Source of the DNA: an uncultured Verrucomicrobia subdivision 3 bacterium
Lineage (GTDB): Bacteria; Verrucomicrobiota; Verrucomicrobiia; Limisphaerales; UBA11358
Assembly: GCA_903922735.1 (NCBI GenBank)
Contig: CAIXUZ010000032.1
Span: 33,332 to 97,331 of the forward strand
Direction: 5' to 3'
DNA length: 64,000 nucleotides
Part shown: positions 8,971-16,602 of the stretch, one piece after another
How the letters are laid out: each line of letters opens with the position of its first letter
How positions within the stretch are numbered: position 1 is the first letter of the stretch
Notes under the pieces: model-generated
What the model saw: only the letters and a program-made list of their open reading frames with translations
What the model was told of the DNA's origin: nothing
Database searches by the model: none
Program-made: the position numbers and the translations under genes

Positions 8971-9696
8971 ATGATTATAAATACTCCACAAGGCTCGGTG
9001 TCGCTGATTAACCCCACGGCCGAGCTCGTTCGTGCCATTCAATCCCTCCTGCCATTCGGGATGGTGGGCCTCAGTCAGCCACTAAAGGGCGCCAAGTATG
9101 GGCTGGTCATGCAGTGCGACCAGACCGAGATGATTGGCGTCAAACAGCAGCCTCCCGACGTTGACGAAAAATCTGCCATAACTTGCTTCCAAGCCAACAG
9201 CATCTTGGTCACGCACAGTCTGACTGGTTATCTAAAACACGGCTTTTCCGGCTTGATGCTGCCGTGTGTCTATCAACGAAAAAAAGAGAACCAGCGAGCA
9301 GAGATTGGCGTCGCCTATTTTGCGTATCCATCGCCGACCGGACATGAAGTTCAGGAATATCCATACGACCCGGCCTACGACGGTCAATTCGGTCACGGCT
9401 TCACCCTGATGATGGTCAGCTTCATTCGCGCGCTCCAGCAAAGCTCGGAAGAGACGGGCATCACGCTGCAGCCCACCATTGGCCTGGACGTGCGCCGCCG
9501 AACGCAACTCGGCACGTTGGCCTTCGGCTTCATGCTGGTGGGACCACATGTCGTCTGCTTGAAAACCGTCGTCTCGGAAGAAGACCCGGCTTGGACCATC
9601 CTTCGCGGCTCTGGCATTGAGGAGGTATACCACTTGCCCAGCATTCCCATCACGATCCAACCGGAAGACCTGCGTGTATCCAAACCAGCAAAATGA
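8971..9696 (+). CDS. Hypothetical protein, 241 aa
   Basis: I do not recognise the family. The protein is soluble, has no signal peptide, and looks alpha/beta with a compact hydrophobic pattern (FGHGFTLMMVSFIRAL, LGTLAFGFMLVGPHVVCLK). Its stop overlaps the ATG at 9693 in an ATGA arrangement, so it is translationally coupled to the following gene. Position inside the defence island is the only hint of function. Confidence 0.6.
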   Translation: MIINTPQGSVSLINPTAELVRAIQSLLPFGMVGLSQPLKGAKYGLVMQCDQTEMIGVKQQPPDVDEKSAITCFQANSILVTHSLTGYLKHGFSGLMLPCVYQRKKENQRAEIGVAYFAYPSPTGHEVQEYPYDPAYDGQFGHGFTLMMVSFIRALQQSSEETGITLQPTIGLDVRRRTQLGTLAFGFMLVGPHVVCLKTVVSEEDPAWTILRGSGIEEVYHLPSIPITIQPEDLRVSKPAK

Positions 9697-10142
9697 TTTC
9701 ACTTATGCCGGCGATTTCAATTAACTGTTGCCGCTATGGAAAATGCCATAGCTTATTGCCAATAATGAAAAACCCAGATGGCCCGCTATTAATTGTTCAC
9801 CGGGTTCATGCGCACGAAGATTTCAACCGCACCGCCCAGATACTCCTTTTGCTGTTAAATGAAGCGCAGCGCCAGCATCCGGATAAAAATCGGTGTCTAC
9901 GCCTTGAAATTGACGGGCATCGAAATTCCAAAGGGGGTTTTGATGATGACATGCTTGAGTTGCAGTCCAAATTTATGATGGAGTTCTTGATACAATTTCT
10001 TACCAGCGCTGAATTTCCAGCCGGGAAAATTCAAAATCCAAACCCGCAGATCAACGAAATACCCCCAAGCCTCGATCTCATCAAAATTGACCGCCCGCCC
10101 ACCGCCGGTTCAGATGCGTTCAAGCCAAATCCGCGCTTTTGA
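9693..10142 (+). CDS. Hypothetical protein, 149 aa
   Basis: Starts with an ATG overlapping the previous stop; a second ATG at 9765 (MKNPDGPLLIVHR) is an alternative that would give 125 aa. The core (FNRTAQILLLLLNEAQRQHP, RLEIDGHRNSKGGFDDDML) looks like a soluble alpha/beta domain. No family is recognised. About 120 AT-rich bases without a gene follow and probably contain the promoter of the unit starting at 10264. Confidence 0.5.
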   Translation: MISLMPAISINCCRYGKCHSLLPIMKNPDGPLLIVHRVHAHEDFNRTAQILLLLLNEAQRQHPDKNRCLRLEIDGHRNSKGGFDDDMLELQSKFMMEFLIQFLTSAEFPAGKIQNPNPQINEIPPSLDLIKIDRPPTAGSDAFKPNPRF

Positions 10143-10263
10143 TTTGAGATTATATTGAAGAGCGAATTGGAGGTTCCGAATGTTCCACTTGCCAAAATAT
10201 TTCATTGGTCACACCCTACGGCTTAAACACAGTCATTCGTCTATTTGATTATTTTTTCGAACC

Positions 10264-10884
10264 ATGGGCCTGCTCGACGACTTGTTTGAAATCTTTAGCC
10301 CGCGCAAACAATACGGGACGCGCACCACGACTAAACTAGGGGTCGAAGTCCGGAGTCGCGCTGAAGAAAGGATCGCCGACTACTTCGATTCCATTGGGCT
10401 TCGTTACGAATACGAGCGGGAATTGGAATCAGGCATTTGGATCTTCACCAAAAAAGTGAGCAACCCCGATTTCTATCTGCCGGATTTCGACGTTTATGTG
10501 GAGTATTGGGGAATGCTCGGCGTGGAAAATAACTACGATCGCTCAAAATACACGCGCGAGATGAAATTCAAAATGGCGCGTTATCATCAACTGGGCGTGA
10601 AATTCATTTCTCTATACCCGGATAATTTAAAGAATTTAGATTGGATTTTCAGAAGGAGGTTTCAAGAAGTTACCGGCCAATTTCTTCCTGGAAAAACCCA
10701 GCTCCGGGCGAATCCGAAAAAATCTTCGGCCGCGCCGTCAGGCAGGGTGGGAACAGGCACCGCCTGCTGTCCGAGTTGCGGCCAGCCCATGATTCTGCGC
10801 ACCTCAAAGCGCGGCGCCAACGCCGGCACCCAATTCTGGGGCTGCTCCACCTATCCAACCTGCAAAGGCACGTGTAAAGCATGA
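10264..10884 (+). CDS. PD-(D/E)XK nuclease-like protein with C-terminal zinc ribbon
   Basis: A 206-aa protein. The N-terminal domain fits a restriction-endonuclease fold: SRAEERIADYF (E34/E35), NPDFYLPDFDVYVEYWG with D69 as the metal ligand and E80 in the second position. The usual Lys of E-x-K is replaced by Trp82, so activity may be altered. Residues 169-203 form a four-Cys topoisomerase-type zinc ribbon almost identical to that of the Mrr-like protein at 4657. Its stop overlaps the ATG of the next gene. It opens a coupled four-gene unit of otherwise unknown proteins. Confidence 0.7.
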   Translation: MGLLDDLFEIFSPRKQYGTRTTTKLGVEVRSRAEERIADYFDSIGLRYEYERELESGIWIFTKKVSNPDFYLPDFDVYVEYWGMLGVENNYDRSKYTREMKFKMARYHQLGVKFISLYPDNLKNLDWIFRRRFQEVTGQFLPGKTQLRANPKKSSAAPSGRVGTGTACCPSCGQPMILRTSKRGANAGTQFWGCSTYPTCKGTCKA

Positions 10885-11120
10885 TAAAAACCGCCACCAT
10901 GATCGCCTACGACCGCTACACCGAATATTTGAGCAAGCAGATTTACAAAACCATCACGCCAGCCGAGCAGAAGGCCGTGGAGGAATTTGAAGCCGCCCAC
11001 CGCAAGCCGGAGCTGAAGCTCTGTCCTAAATGCCAGACCGCTGTCTGGACCTTTCTCACCCCATACCAAGTAGCCCACGACATCGCCAACTGCCCCGGCA
11101 AACCCGCCGCCAAATCCTGA
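10881..11120 (+). CDS. Small putative zinc-finger protein, 79 aa
   Basis: The ATG overlaps the nuclease stop (ATGA). The protein is charged and helical in its first half. Its second half has CPKC, then H and C in VAHDIANCPG, suggesting one C2HC-type zinc site. The tight coupling supports a real gene and a functional link to the nuclease. Specific function unknown. Confidence 0.6.
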   Translation: MIKTATMIAYDRYTEYLSKQIYKTITPAEQKAVEEFEAAHRKPELKLCPKCQTAVWTFLTPYQVAHDIANCPGKPAAKS

Positions 11121-11127
11121 CCAACCG

Positions 11128-12090
11128 ATGCCTTCCTCCCTCGACCAAAACCTGAAAAAACTCCACGCCCAAGCTTTCGATCTGGCGGATTGGACGGAAC
11201 CGGCCATCCGGCGTTACCACGCCATTGCCGCCGGGCTGGAAGAAACGCAATCGGTGCTGATCCGGAAACTTTGTGATTGGCTGCTGGCTCCCTTCTCCCT
11301 GTGGCCGTTCAACCTCCATGAGGTTTTTGAAGCTTGCCTGTCCACGTTGGAGAAACGCAAAAAAATGACGCCCCAACAGCAGTTGATCATTGAGCTGTTG
11401 CCGGAACCGCCCGACGAATCCGTTTGTGCGGCGGTGACCGACCACGAATTTCAAGTTCAAAAGGGCATCTACGAAAATCTGGTTAAAACTCAGGTTAAAT
11501 ATGACCAGAACGAATTCGCCATTCGGAACGACCCAGATTTGCGCCGCCAATGGGATAGCATTAAAGCCGCCTTCGATGTTAAAAACTATTGTGACCATAA
11601 GGGCGTGATCCGCCGGACCATGACCGCTGAACGCAACCTGCGTTCGACGTTTTCAGTGGACCTTCGCCGGCCGAAAGACGCATTTCAGGCGGCGTTCGAT
11701 GCATTTTGCCTGCGGTGGAATCTCTACGGGATGAAGCACGATGAACCGCTCCTGCTCAAGCTCTCCGTGAACCTCACGCCTTTTGGCACCATGATTCACA
11801 TCCCGGCGTATTGGTCATTTGATCCCAAGCGCGACATCCGGTGGCCAGCCATTGCCAAGCTGCATCGGATTCGCGTCCACGGCCGTCAGGGTTCCGCCTT
11901 GGCCGAAGGCGTGGCCCAACGGAGGCAAAACGCCGCCAAACTCCGCCAGCTCGACCAGGAAGTCCGCCGCCTCGGTTTGAAGGGGCAAAAACGGCACGAA
12001 TTCCTCTGCAAAGGCCTCGGCTGGGTTGCTGGCACTGACCCCAAACGCATTGCCCGCCTCCGGGCGGAATTCAAAGAAAAACCGGAATGA
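11128..12090 (+). CDS. Hypothetical protein, 320 aa
   Basis: Begins 7 bases after the preceding gene and overlaps the next. No family is recognised. It is soluble, Arg/Lys-rich toward the C-terminus (DPKRIARLRAEFKEKPE) and Trp-rich in the middle (PAYWSFDPKRDIRWPAIAK), with no Walker or nuclease motif that I can see. The basic C-terminal 80 residues could contact nucleic acid, but that is speculation. It is the largest protein of the four-gene unit. Confidence 0.65.
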   Translation: MPSSLDQNLKKLHAQAFDLADWTEPAIRRYHAIAAGLEETQSVLIRKLCDWLLAPFSLWPFNLHEVFEACLSTLEKRKKMTPQQQLIIELLPEPPDESVCAAVTDHEFQVQKGIYENLVKTQVKYDQNEFAIRNDPDLRRQWDSIKAAFDVKNYCDHKGVIRRTMTAERNLRSTFSVDLRRPKDAFQAAFDAFCLRWNLYGMKHDEPLLLKLSVNLTPFGTMIHIPAYWSFDPKRDIRWPAIAKLHRIRVHGRQGSALAEGVAQRRQNAAKLRQLDQEVRRLGLKGQKRHEFLCKGLGWVAGTDPKRIARLRAEFKEKPE

Positions 12091-12275
12091 TTATGGACGC
12101 AAAAGAAATACTGCAATACCTCAAAGAAAACCGTTTGGACTGCTGCCCTGAATGCGGCAATCAAAAGGGCAATAAAATTACTCCCGAACCAGAGGGTGAC
12201 GAATTCATTGCCTCATTGGTTTGTGCAAATCCCGAATGTGGGCTTAGTTGGGGAGAACCAAAACCAGACGAATAA
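12087..12275 (+). CDS. Small zinc-ribbon protein, 62 aa
   Basis: The ATG overlaps the previous stop; a second ATG at 12093 is also possible. The protein has CCPECGNQKG and later CANPECG, a two-knuckle zinc ribbon. It closes the coupled unit that starts at 10264, so that unit contains three zinc-binding proteins. Function unknown. Confidence 0.6.
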   Translation: MIMDAKEILQYLKENRLDCCPECGNQKGNKITPEPEGDEFIASLVCANPECGLSWGEPKPDE

Positions 12276-12311
12276 TCTGAACGCGACCACCTGACTTCAG
12301 TGCGATCAGGT

Positions 12312-12455
12312 TTACAGCGGTGCGCAGATGGCAAACCACATCCCGCCCCGGTCTTCACACTCTAAATTCACCACCTGCCACAAATTACAACGCTGCTTCC
12401 TGATGGCCTTTGTTGGCACCAATACTTGCAAACCTAAAGTTATAGTTTCGTCCAT
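12312..12455 (-). CDS. Possible 47-aa ORF downstream of the tandem zinc-ribbon gene
   Basis: A short minus-strand frame starting at ATG 12455, overlapping the end of the zinc-ribbon gene by 16 bases. Its composition (NLWQVVNLECEDRGGMWF) looks protein-like, but there is no clear ribosome-binding site and no known family. It may be spurious. Confidence 0.25.
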   Translation of the reverse strand: MDETITLGLQVLVPTKAIRKQRCNLWQVVNLECEDRGGMWFAICAPL

Positions 12456-12667
12456 TGATGATGATTTGTGTTGGATAGACAATTGGAATAATTTGGTGTG
12501 GATTTCGATTGGACAAGCAACCCGCACTGTTTGCATTGGTAGTTAGTGCTGCCGACTTCTCCAAGGTCGGTCCAATTATGATTTCCGCCTCCAGGGCAGT
12601 TGGAATAACCAGGCGTCGAATTCTTTTGCAGGTGTGTTTTGCATTTGTAACAAAAGTAATTTTTCAT
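12440..12667 (-). CDS. Tandem zinc-ribbon miniprotein, 75 aa
   Basis: The protein is two copies of one unit: YFCYKCKTHLQKNSTPGYSN-C-(x6)-HNWTDLG, and YQCKQCGLLVQSKSTPNYSN-C-(x6)-HQWTKL. Each copy has CxxC, a third Cys and a late His, enough for one zinc site per copy. The internal duplication makes it a convincing real gene despite its size. Base composition is AT-richer than the neighbours, suggesting a different origin. The 136 bases upstream (12668-12803) are AT-rich and hold no gene. Confidence 0.7.
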   Translation of the reverse strand: MKNYFCYKCKTHLQKNSTPGYSNCPGGGNHNWTDLGEVGSTNYQCKQCGLLVQSKSTPNYSNCLSNTNHHQWTKL

Positions 12668-12803
12668 AGTTGCTGATTGTTTGCTCGTTTATTTTTTGCC
12701 TAGTTTAGTGGTTGATAAGTGTGCAGCCGTCAGGTTGGCAAGGTTGGAGTTTTTGTTTTCCGCATTATTTGCTGTAGTAGTTCAGGATTGAACTTTGTTT
12801 AGT

Positions 12804-13976
12804 TTACTTGGCGGAGGCTTGGGTGGCGACATTCACCAACCTTTTAATCAATTTCTCAAGATCTATTGCGAAACTCCCAAATTGAATATCAGCGAAGGTT
12901 TCATCATCCCAATCCCGATGATCATCCCAATAAGCGAAAGCAGGCCACGATTCATTGGCAAATGGTGGTCCAAATTCATCCTTAAATGCATTTTGAATCT
13001 CCTGTGTAAGAGGGCATTTCAAATCCTTGTTTAGTTTGTGAAATCCGAAATAGCAGTTGCCATAGTTTGATCTCCCAAATTCGATACGGATGCCAACTCC
13101 ATACTGTTGTAGCGTTGAACTGGAAAATCCAATTCCTTTGTAAGTTTTACTCAGGTCACCCAAAGGCAAAGGAAAATTTGGCACCAATCCGAGTTGACTT
13201 GAGATATTTTTAACTTTTTCTTCGAGTGTGGTTAGAACTGAGGCGTGTATTTCCGATTTTACATTGCAGAGTTCGGTATAAGCCAAAAAACTATCTTTGT
13301 CTTTCAAGACGGCTTCTGTCAATTGGTGTTTCATATTTGTGCTGGTGTTTTGTTGGGTGAGGCGATTTATGAGATTAATATATTGGGTGATGGTTTCCCG
13401 AACGCCGGGGGCAGTGACAGCCTCTTTGCGGCATGCTTCCAGCCACCTCACTATGTCGTTCTTGTAGGAAACGCGCTTTAGATTTGGAACTACGCTTTTA
13501 TCAGTCCCGTCTGCTGGAGGATCGCCTCTAAGAGTTAGAAATAGCAAATCAGCTGACTTATCGTGCGTGTGGTAGCGCGTCAATTGATCTTTTTGCAATC
13601 CAGCGTAGATCTTGTTCTCGATAAAAATAGAGCGGTGGTTGTTTTTGTCGGTGATAACGATGTCAAGACGCCCCAAATCGCCGATGGAAACTTCAATGGC
13701 AACACGCGCACAAGCCGCGTCGAAATCTTGGATGCCAACCTGTGTAAGAAAAAGCTGGAGAAAACATGGTCCTTGGCCGTGAGAGCCTCTGGGATCTAGA
13801 AGCTCGGCCAATATTGGCGAATGAGTGCGAACTTCGTAATGGCCCACATGGAGAACGTCAAAAAGATTGAACCGTTCACCGCTAGTCCGAATCAGCGCTT
13901 CCTCATAGTGACGAATAGTTTTCGCCAATGAAAGGAGGTGGCGGGCCGCAGGAGATAGAGAGTCAGCAGTAGTCAT
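12804..13976 (-). CDS. PD-(D/E)XK nuclease superfamily protein (PDDEXK_4-like)
   Basis: A 390-aa protein with the layout of the PDDEXK_4 family: NLFDVLHVGHYEVRTHSPIL near the N-terminus, then GRLDIVITDKNN and SIFIENKIYAGLQKDQLTRY, giving the D...E-x-K catalytic set (about residues 103-140). The C-terminal half is an unrecognised domain. It is the last gene of the minus-strand run from the integrase, 54 bases after the exonuclease gene. Base composition is AT-richer than surrounding genes. It probably cleaves DNA in a defence or mobile-element context, from family habit rather than direct evidence. Confidence 0.75.
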   Translation of the reverse strand: MTTADSLSPAARHLLSLAKTIRHYEEALIRTSGERFNLFDVLHVGHYEVRTHSPILAELLDPRGSHGQGPCFLQLFLTQVGIQDFDAACARVAIEVSIGDLGRLDIVITDKNNHRSIFIENKIYAGLQKDQLTRYHTHDKSADLLFLTLRGDPPADGTDKSVVPNLKRVSYKNDIVRWLEACRKEAVTAPGVRETITQYINLINRLTQQNTSTNMKHQLTEAVLKDKDSFLAYTELCNVKSEIHASVLTTLEEKVKNISSQLGLVPNFPLPLGDLSKTYKGIGFSSSTLQQYGVGIRIEFGRSNYGNCYFGFHKLNKDLKCPLTQEIQNAFKDEFGPPFANESWPAFAYWDDHRDWDDETFADIQFGSFAIDLEKLIKRLVNVATQASAK

Positions 13977-14030
13977 TAAAATATTTTCCGTTTGAAGGCA
14001 CTGGGATTTGTTGAAGGCGAGAACATTGCG

Positions 14031-14657
14031 TTAAGATTTTTGCTGTCCCCGCTTCGCCGCGTCAATAAAATTGATTGGTTCAGAACAATAACTATGGCAA
14101 AACCGCTTCGGCTCCACACCAACCTTTTGCAGAAGTTCGTTTGCCGTGGTGGCGTTCATCTGCTTCATCATCGCCAGCAGCACGCGGCCGGCGGCCTCGG
14201 CGTCAGACTGGGCGTGGTGATGGTTAAACTGGTGGCCAATGTGCGCGGTCAAGGTGGAGAGGCGATGATTTTCCAGGTCCGGCCAGACGCGCCGGGCAAG
14301 CTGGCACGTGCAAACATAATCAAATACGGGGCGGGGCAGATCAAAATGTTCCAGCGTGGCGCGCAGATGTTCGATGTCGAAGGCGGCGTTATGCGCAATT
14401 ACGAGATCATTGCCGGCCAACCGACACACCACTTCCGTCGCTATGCCGGGAAATTCCGGGGCATCCAAGACATCCAAATGCGTTAGGCTATGAATTTCAG
14501 TGAAATCTTCCCGAAACCAGCCGTGGCCTGCGGGTGGCCGCACCAGCCAATACGGTGCTTCCGTCAGTTGCCCGTTTTCAAAAACGGCCAGCCCGGCGGC
14601 GCAGATGCTCAAGCGCGAATGATTGGCCGTTTCAAAATCTAGGCAGGTGAAATTCAT
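14031..14657 (-). CDS. DEDDh 3'-5' exonuclease (DnaQ/epsilon-like)
   Basis: A 208-aa exonuclease. ExoI is LDFET (D7, E9), ExoII is VIAHNAAFDIEHL, and ExoIII epsilon is HHAQSDAEAAGRVLL, giving all five DEDDh residues. It is read in the same direction as the lipoprotein gene, 12 bases downstream of it. As a stand-alone exonuclease outside a polymerase operon it may act in repair, or in trimming nucleic acid for the island. The role is not determined. Confidence 0.85.
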   Translation of the reverse strand: MNFTCLDFETANHSRLSICAAGLAVFENGQLTEAPYWLVRPPAGHGWFREDFTEIHSLTHLDVLDAPEFPGIATEVVCRLAGNDLVIAHNAAFDIEHLRATLEHFDLPRPVFDYVCTCQLARRVWPDLENHRLSTLTAHIGHQFNHHHAQSDAEAAGRVLLAMMKQMNATTANELLQKVGVEPKRFCHSYCSEPINFIDAAKRGQQKS

Positions 14658-14669
14658 GCTGAAGTTAAA

Positions 14670-15095
14670 TTATGGCTTGAGCACGAAATCTTTTCGAGTG
14701 AATGCAACGGTTCGTTCCAAATCGCCTACCACGACGACCGCCGTGCCTTTAATGTCAAAACTAGATGGATCGCAAATCCTGATGGTGATGAAGTCGTCAA
14801 GGTCACGGCTGTTTCCCAGTGACGAACTGCCGTGGCCGGCATTGGCTTCGAGCGTCGAAACCTCTGACACCGGACTCGTAACTCCGACCGTCCAATCATT
14901 CGGGATATGCCGGATGGCTGTGAAGCGTGCGCAACTGATGACCACTTCAACCGACTCGATGCGCTCGCCTGCCGCCATTTTGATATTGGGGAAAGAGACC
15001 GTGCGGTAATAATGGTTGGCTACTGGTGCTGGCGTATGTGCACAGCCACAGATGATTAGGAGAAGGACCAATAGTAAAAGCGTGGGTGTTTTCAT
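14670..15095 (-). CDS. Small putative lipoprotein, 141 aa
   Basis: The ATG at 15095 gives a classic lipoprotein signal: MKTPTLLLLVLLLIICGC, with Cys18 as the lipidation site. The mature part is a soluble beta-rich domain of no recognised family (IESVEVVISCARF, ITIRICDPSSFDIKGTAVVV). It lies 11 bases after the DUF6745 gene and 12 before the exonuclease gene, an odd place for an exported protein inside a run of cytoplasmic proteins. Confidence 0.65.
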   Translation of the reverse strand: MKTPTLLLLVLLLIICGCAHTPAPVANHYYRTVSFPNIKMAAGERIESVEVVISCARFTAIRHIPNDWTVGVTSPVSEVSTLEANAGHGSSSLGNSRDLDDFITIRICDPSSFDIKGTAVVVVGDLERTVAFTRKDFVLKP

Positions 15096-15106
15096 GGTTG
15101 GAGGTT

Positions 15107-16231
15107 TCAAGTCTGTAATGCCGGTGAATATTCGTTTTCTTCTTTGCCGAAAGTCCACGCCACGGATTGCTTCGCCCGCTCCATCTCTGGCGGCACGCGT
15201 AGGAAATAGTCTTTGAAGCTGCCATCTGGTTCCGGCGTGGAGTTGACCACTTTCACCATCATTAGCGGTTCTTCAAGCTTTTGCTCCTTGCGATATAAGA
15301 TGCCAAAGTCGTCCCGGTGGATTTCTTCCGCCCCGGAATCCGTCAGGTAACGTTCCATCCCATAGCGCTCGATCATCACTCGCCGCACCTCGGCGTTGCT
15401 CCCCGCTTCAATATCTGAAATCGTGATGGTTTCGGGTGCGATGGCGACTTTTTCCGGCACCCGAACGCCGCGAATGGCGAAGCAGGCAAAACCGTCAGGA
15501 TACCGAACCGCCGGACCAGTTTCGCAGTGCAGCCGGCCTTGTTCATCACGGTGGATGCATTCGGGTTTGGCCGAAATGAATGCCCAATCCCAGAACAAAA
15601 CGGACCAACCGCAGGCTTTGGCCAGTTCGATGTGCGGCGTCATGGACGAAACATCAATCTTCCATGACCGGCCAAGGTAATCAGCCATCGCCAACCAAAC
15701 GGCAAACTGCCCGAAGTCCGCGGTTAAATTCCAGGCTCTGAACGGACCGAATATTTTGTTGTTGGGTTCGCTGATTTGATCCCGAATTAAACTCATCACT
15801 AATTCTTGAATGGGGATTTCCACCTGAGCATTCATGACCTCCCATGCTTGACCCCATTCGGTATAAATCTCATTAAGATCAGAGTCGGATTGCCCGAATA
15901 TTGGGATCCGTTGCACATAAAATCTTAGGGCCTCACCCCGGCCACCACCGAGCTGATCCATTACCTCCTCACCGACCTGAGCGGAAACTTGGCTGCGCAC
16001 CAGCTCGCTGCCCGTGCGTAAATTTCCGAGGGCAATGGAGATTTGCAGCGGGCTGTCCATATAAACGATGTTTTTCGGGGCGGGCTTGCTGGCCAGGGCA
16101 TATAGCCGGCCCAAGACCGACTGAACTTTCTCCCGGTCAATTGGCGTGTTATCCAGCCCGATCTTAAGCCAATCATTACGCACCTGATGCCGCAGCTTCA
16201 TTGCCGCTGCAGTTGTTTCCCGGTTTTTCAT
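15107..16231 (-). CDS. DUF6745-like protein
   Basis: A 374-aa protein. The C-terminal half matches DUF6745 as I recall it: CIHRDEQGRLHCETGPAVRY, PDGFACFAIRGVRVPEKV, then NAEVRRVMIERYGMERYL and GAEEIHRDDFGILYRKE. The N-terminal 150 residues are helical. No enzyme motif is evident. It starts 4 bases after the 120-aa protein gene, which itself starts 4 bases after the AAA ATPase gene, so the three are almost certainly co-translated. Biochemical function is unknown; association with an ATPase suggests it is an effector or substrate of that ATPase. Confidence 0.65.
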   Translation of the reverse strand: MKNRETTAAAMKLRHQVRNDWLKIGLDNTPIDREKVQSVLGRLYALASKPAPKNIVYMDSPLQISIALGNLRTGSELVRSQVSAQVGEEVMDQLGGGRGEALRFYVQRIPIFGQSDSDLNEIYTEWGQAWEVMNAQVEIPIQELVMSLIRDQISEPNNKIFGPFRAWNLTADFGQFAVWLAMADYLGRSWKIDVSSMTPHIELAKACGWSVLFWDWAFISAKPECIHRDEQGRLHCETGPAVRYPDGFACFAIRGVRVPEKVAIAPETITISDIEAGSNAEVRRVMIERYGMERYLTDSGAEEIHRDDFGILYRKEQKLEEPLMMVKVVNSTPEPDGSFKDYFLRVPPEMERAKQSVAWTFGKEENEYSPALQT

Positions 16232-16235
16232 GTTT

Positions 16236-16598
16236 TTAATCTTCCACGTCGCGGTTGGCTTCAGGTGAATACTCGCGCTGGCGGGTGATGCGGTAATTGC
16301 CGGGCGGCAATTTGATTTCGGAATGTTCCTGATGTGTCACCACGCCGCCAGCGGGCAGCGTGACAAACAATTCCCCGGCTAGTTTAGTCGGCTTTTCGTT
16401 GGTGGCTGGGATTTCCCCTTCTTTCCACCAGTCGGCGGGATCGGCGGATTCCAGTGCATGGTGATGACCAGTGACTTCGCCGTGCGCCAGAATGATACGT
16501 TTGGATTTGCCCTGTTTTTTAGCCGTGGTTGGGATTTCACCGATGCGCTCGATGAGCACATCGCCCTGACGGTAGTGATCGTTGATGGTTGTTTTCAT
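16236..16598 (-). CDS. Conserved-looking 120-aa protein with HGEVTGHHH motif
   Basis: Begins at ATG 16598, just after the AAA stop; a longer upstream frame would overlap the AAA gene and is rejected. The protein has a strict-looking core, YRQGDVLIERIGEIP, then ILAHGEVTGHHHAL and GVVTHQEHSEIKLPPGNYRI, which suggests a small beta-barrel with a His cluster able to bind metal. Proteins with this motif are, as I recall, phage- and plasmid-associated and uncharacterised. It is the middle gene of the AAA/DUF6745 triad. Confidence 0.65.
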   Translation of the reverse strand: MKTTINDHYRQGDVLIERIGEIPTTAKKQGKSKRIILAHGEVTGHHHALESADPADWWKEGEIPATNEKPTKLAGELFVTLPAGGVVTHQEHSEIKLPPGNYRITRQREYSPEANRDVED

Positions 16599-16602
16599 GG
16601 TT

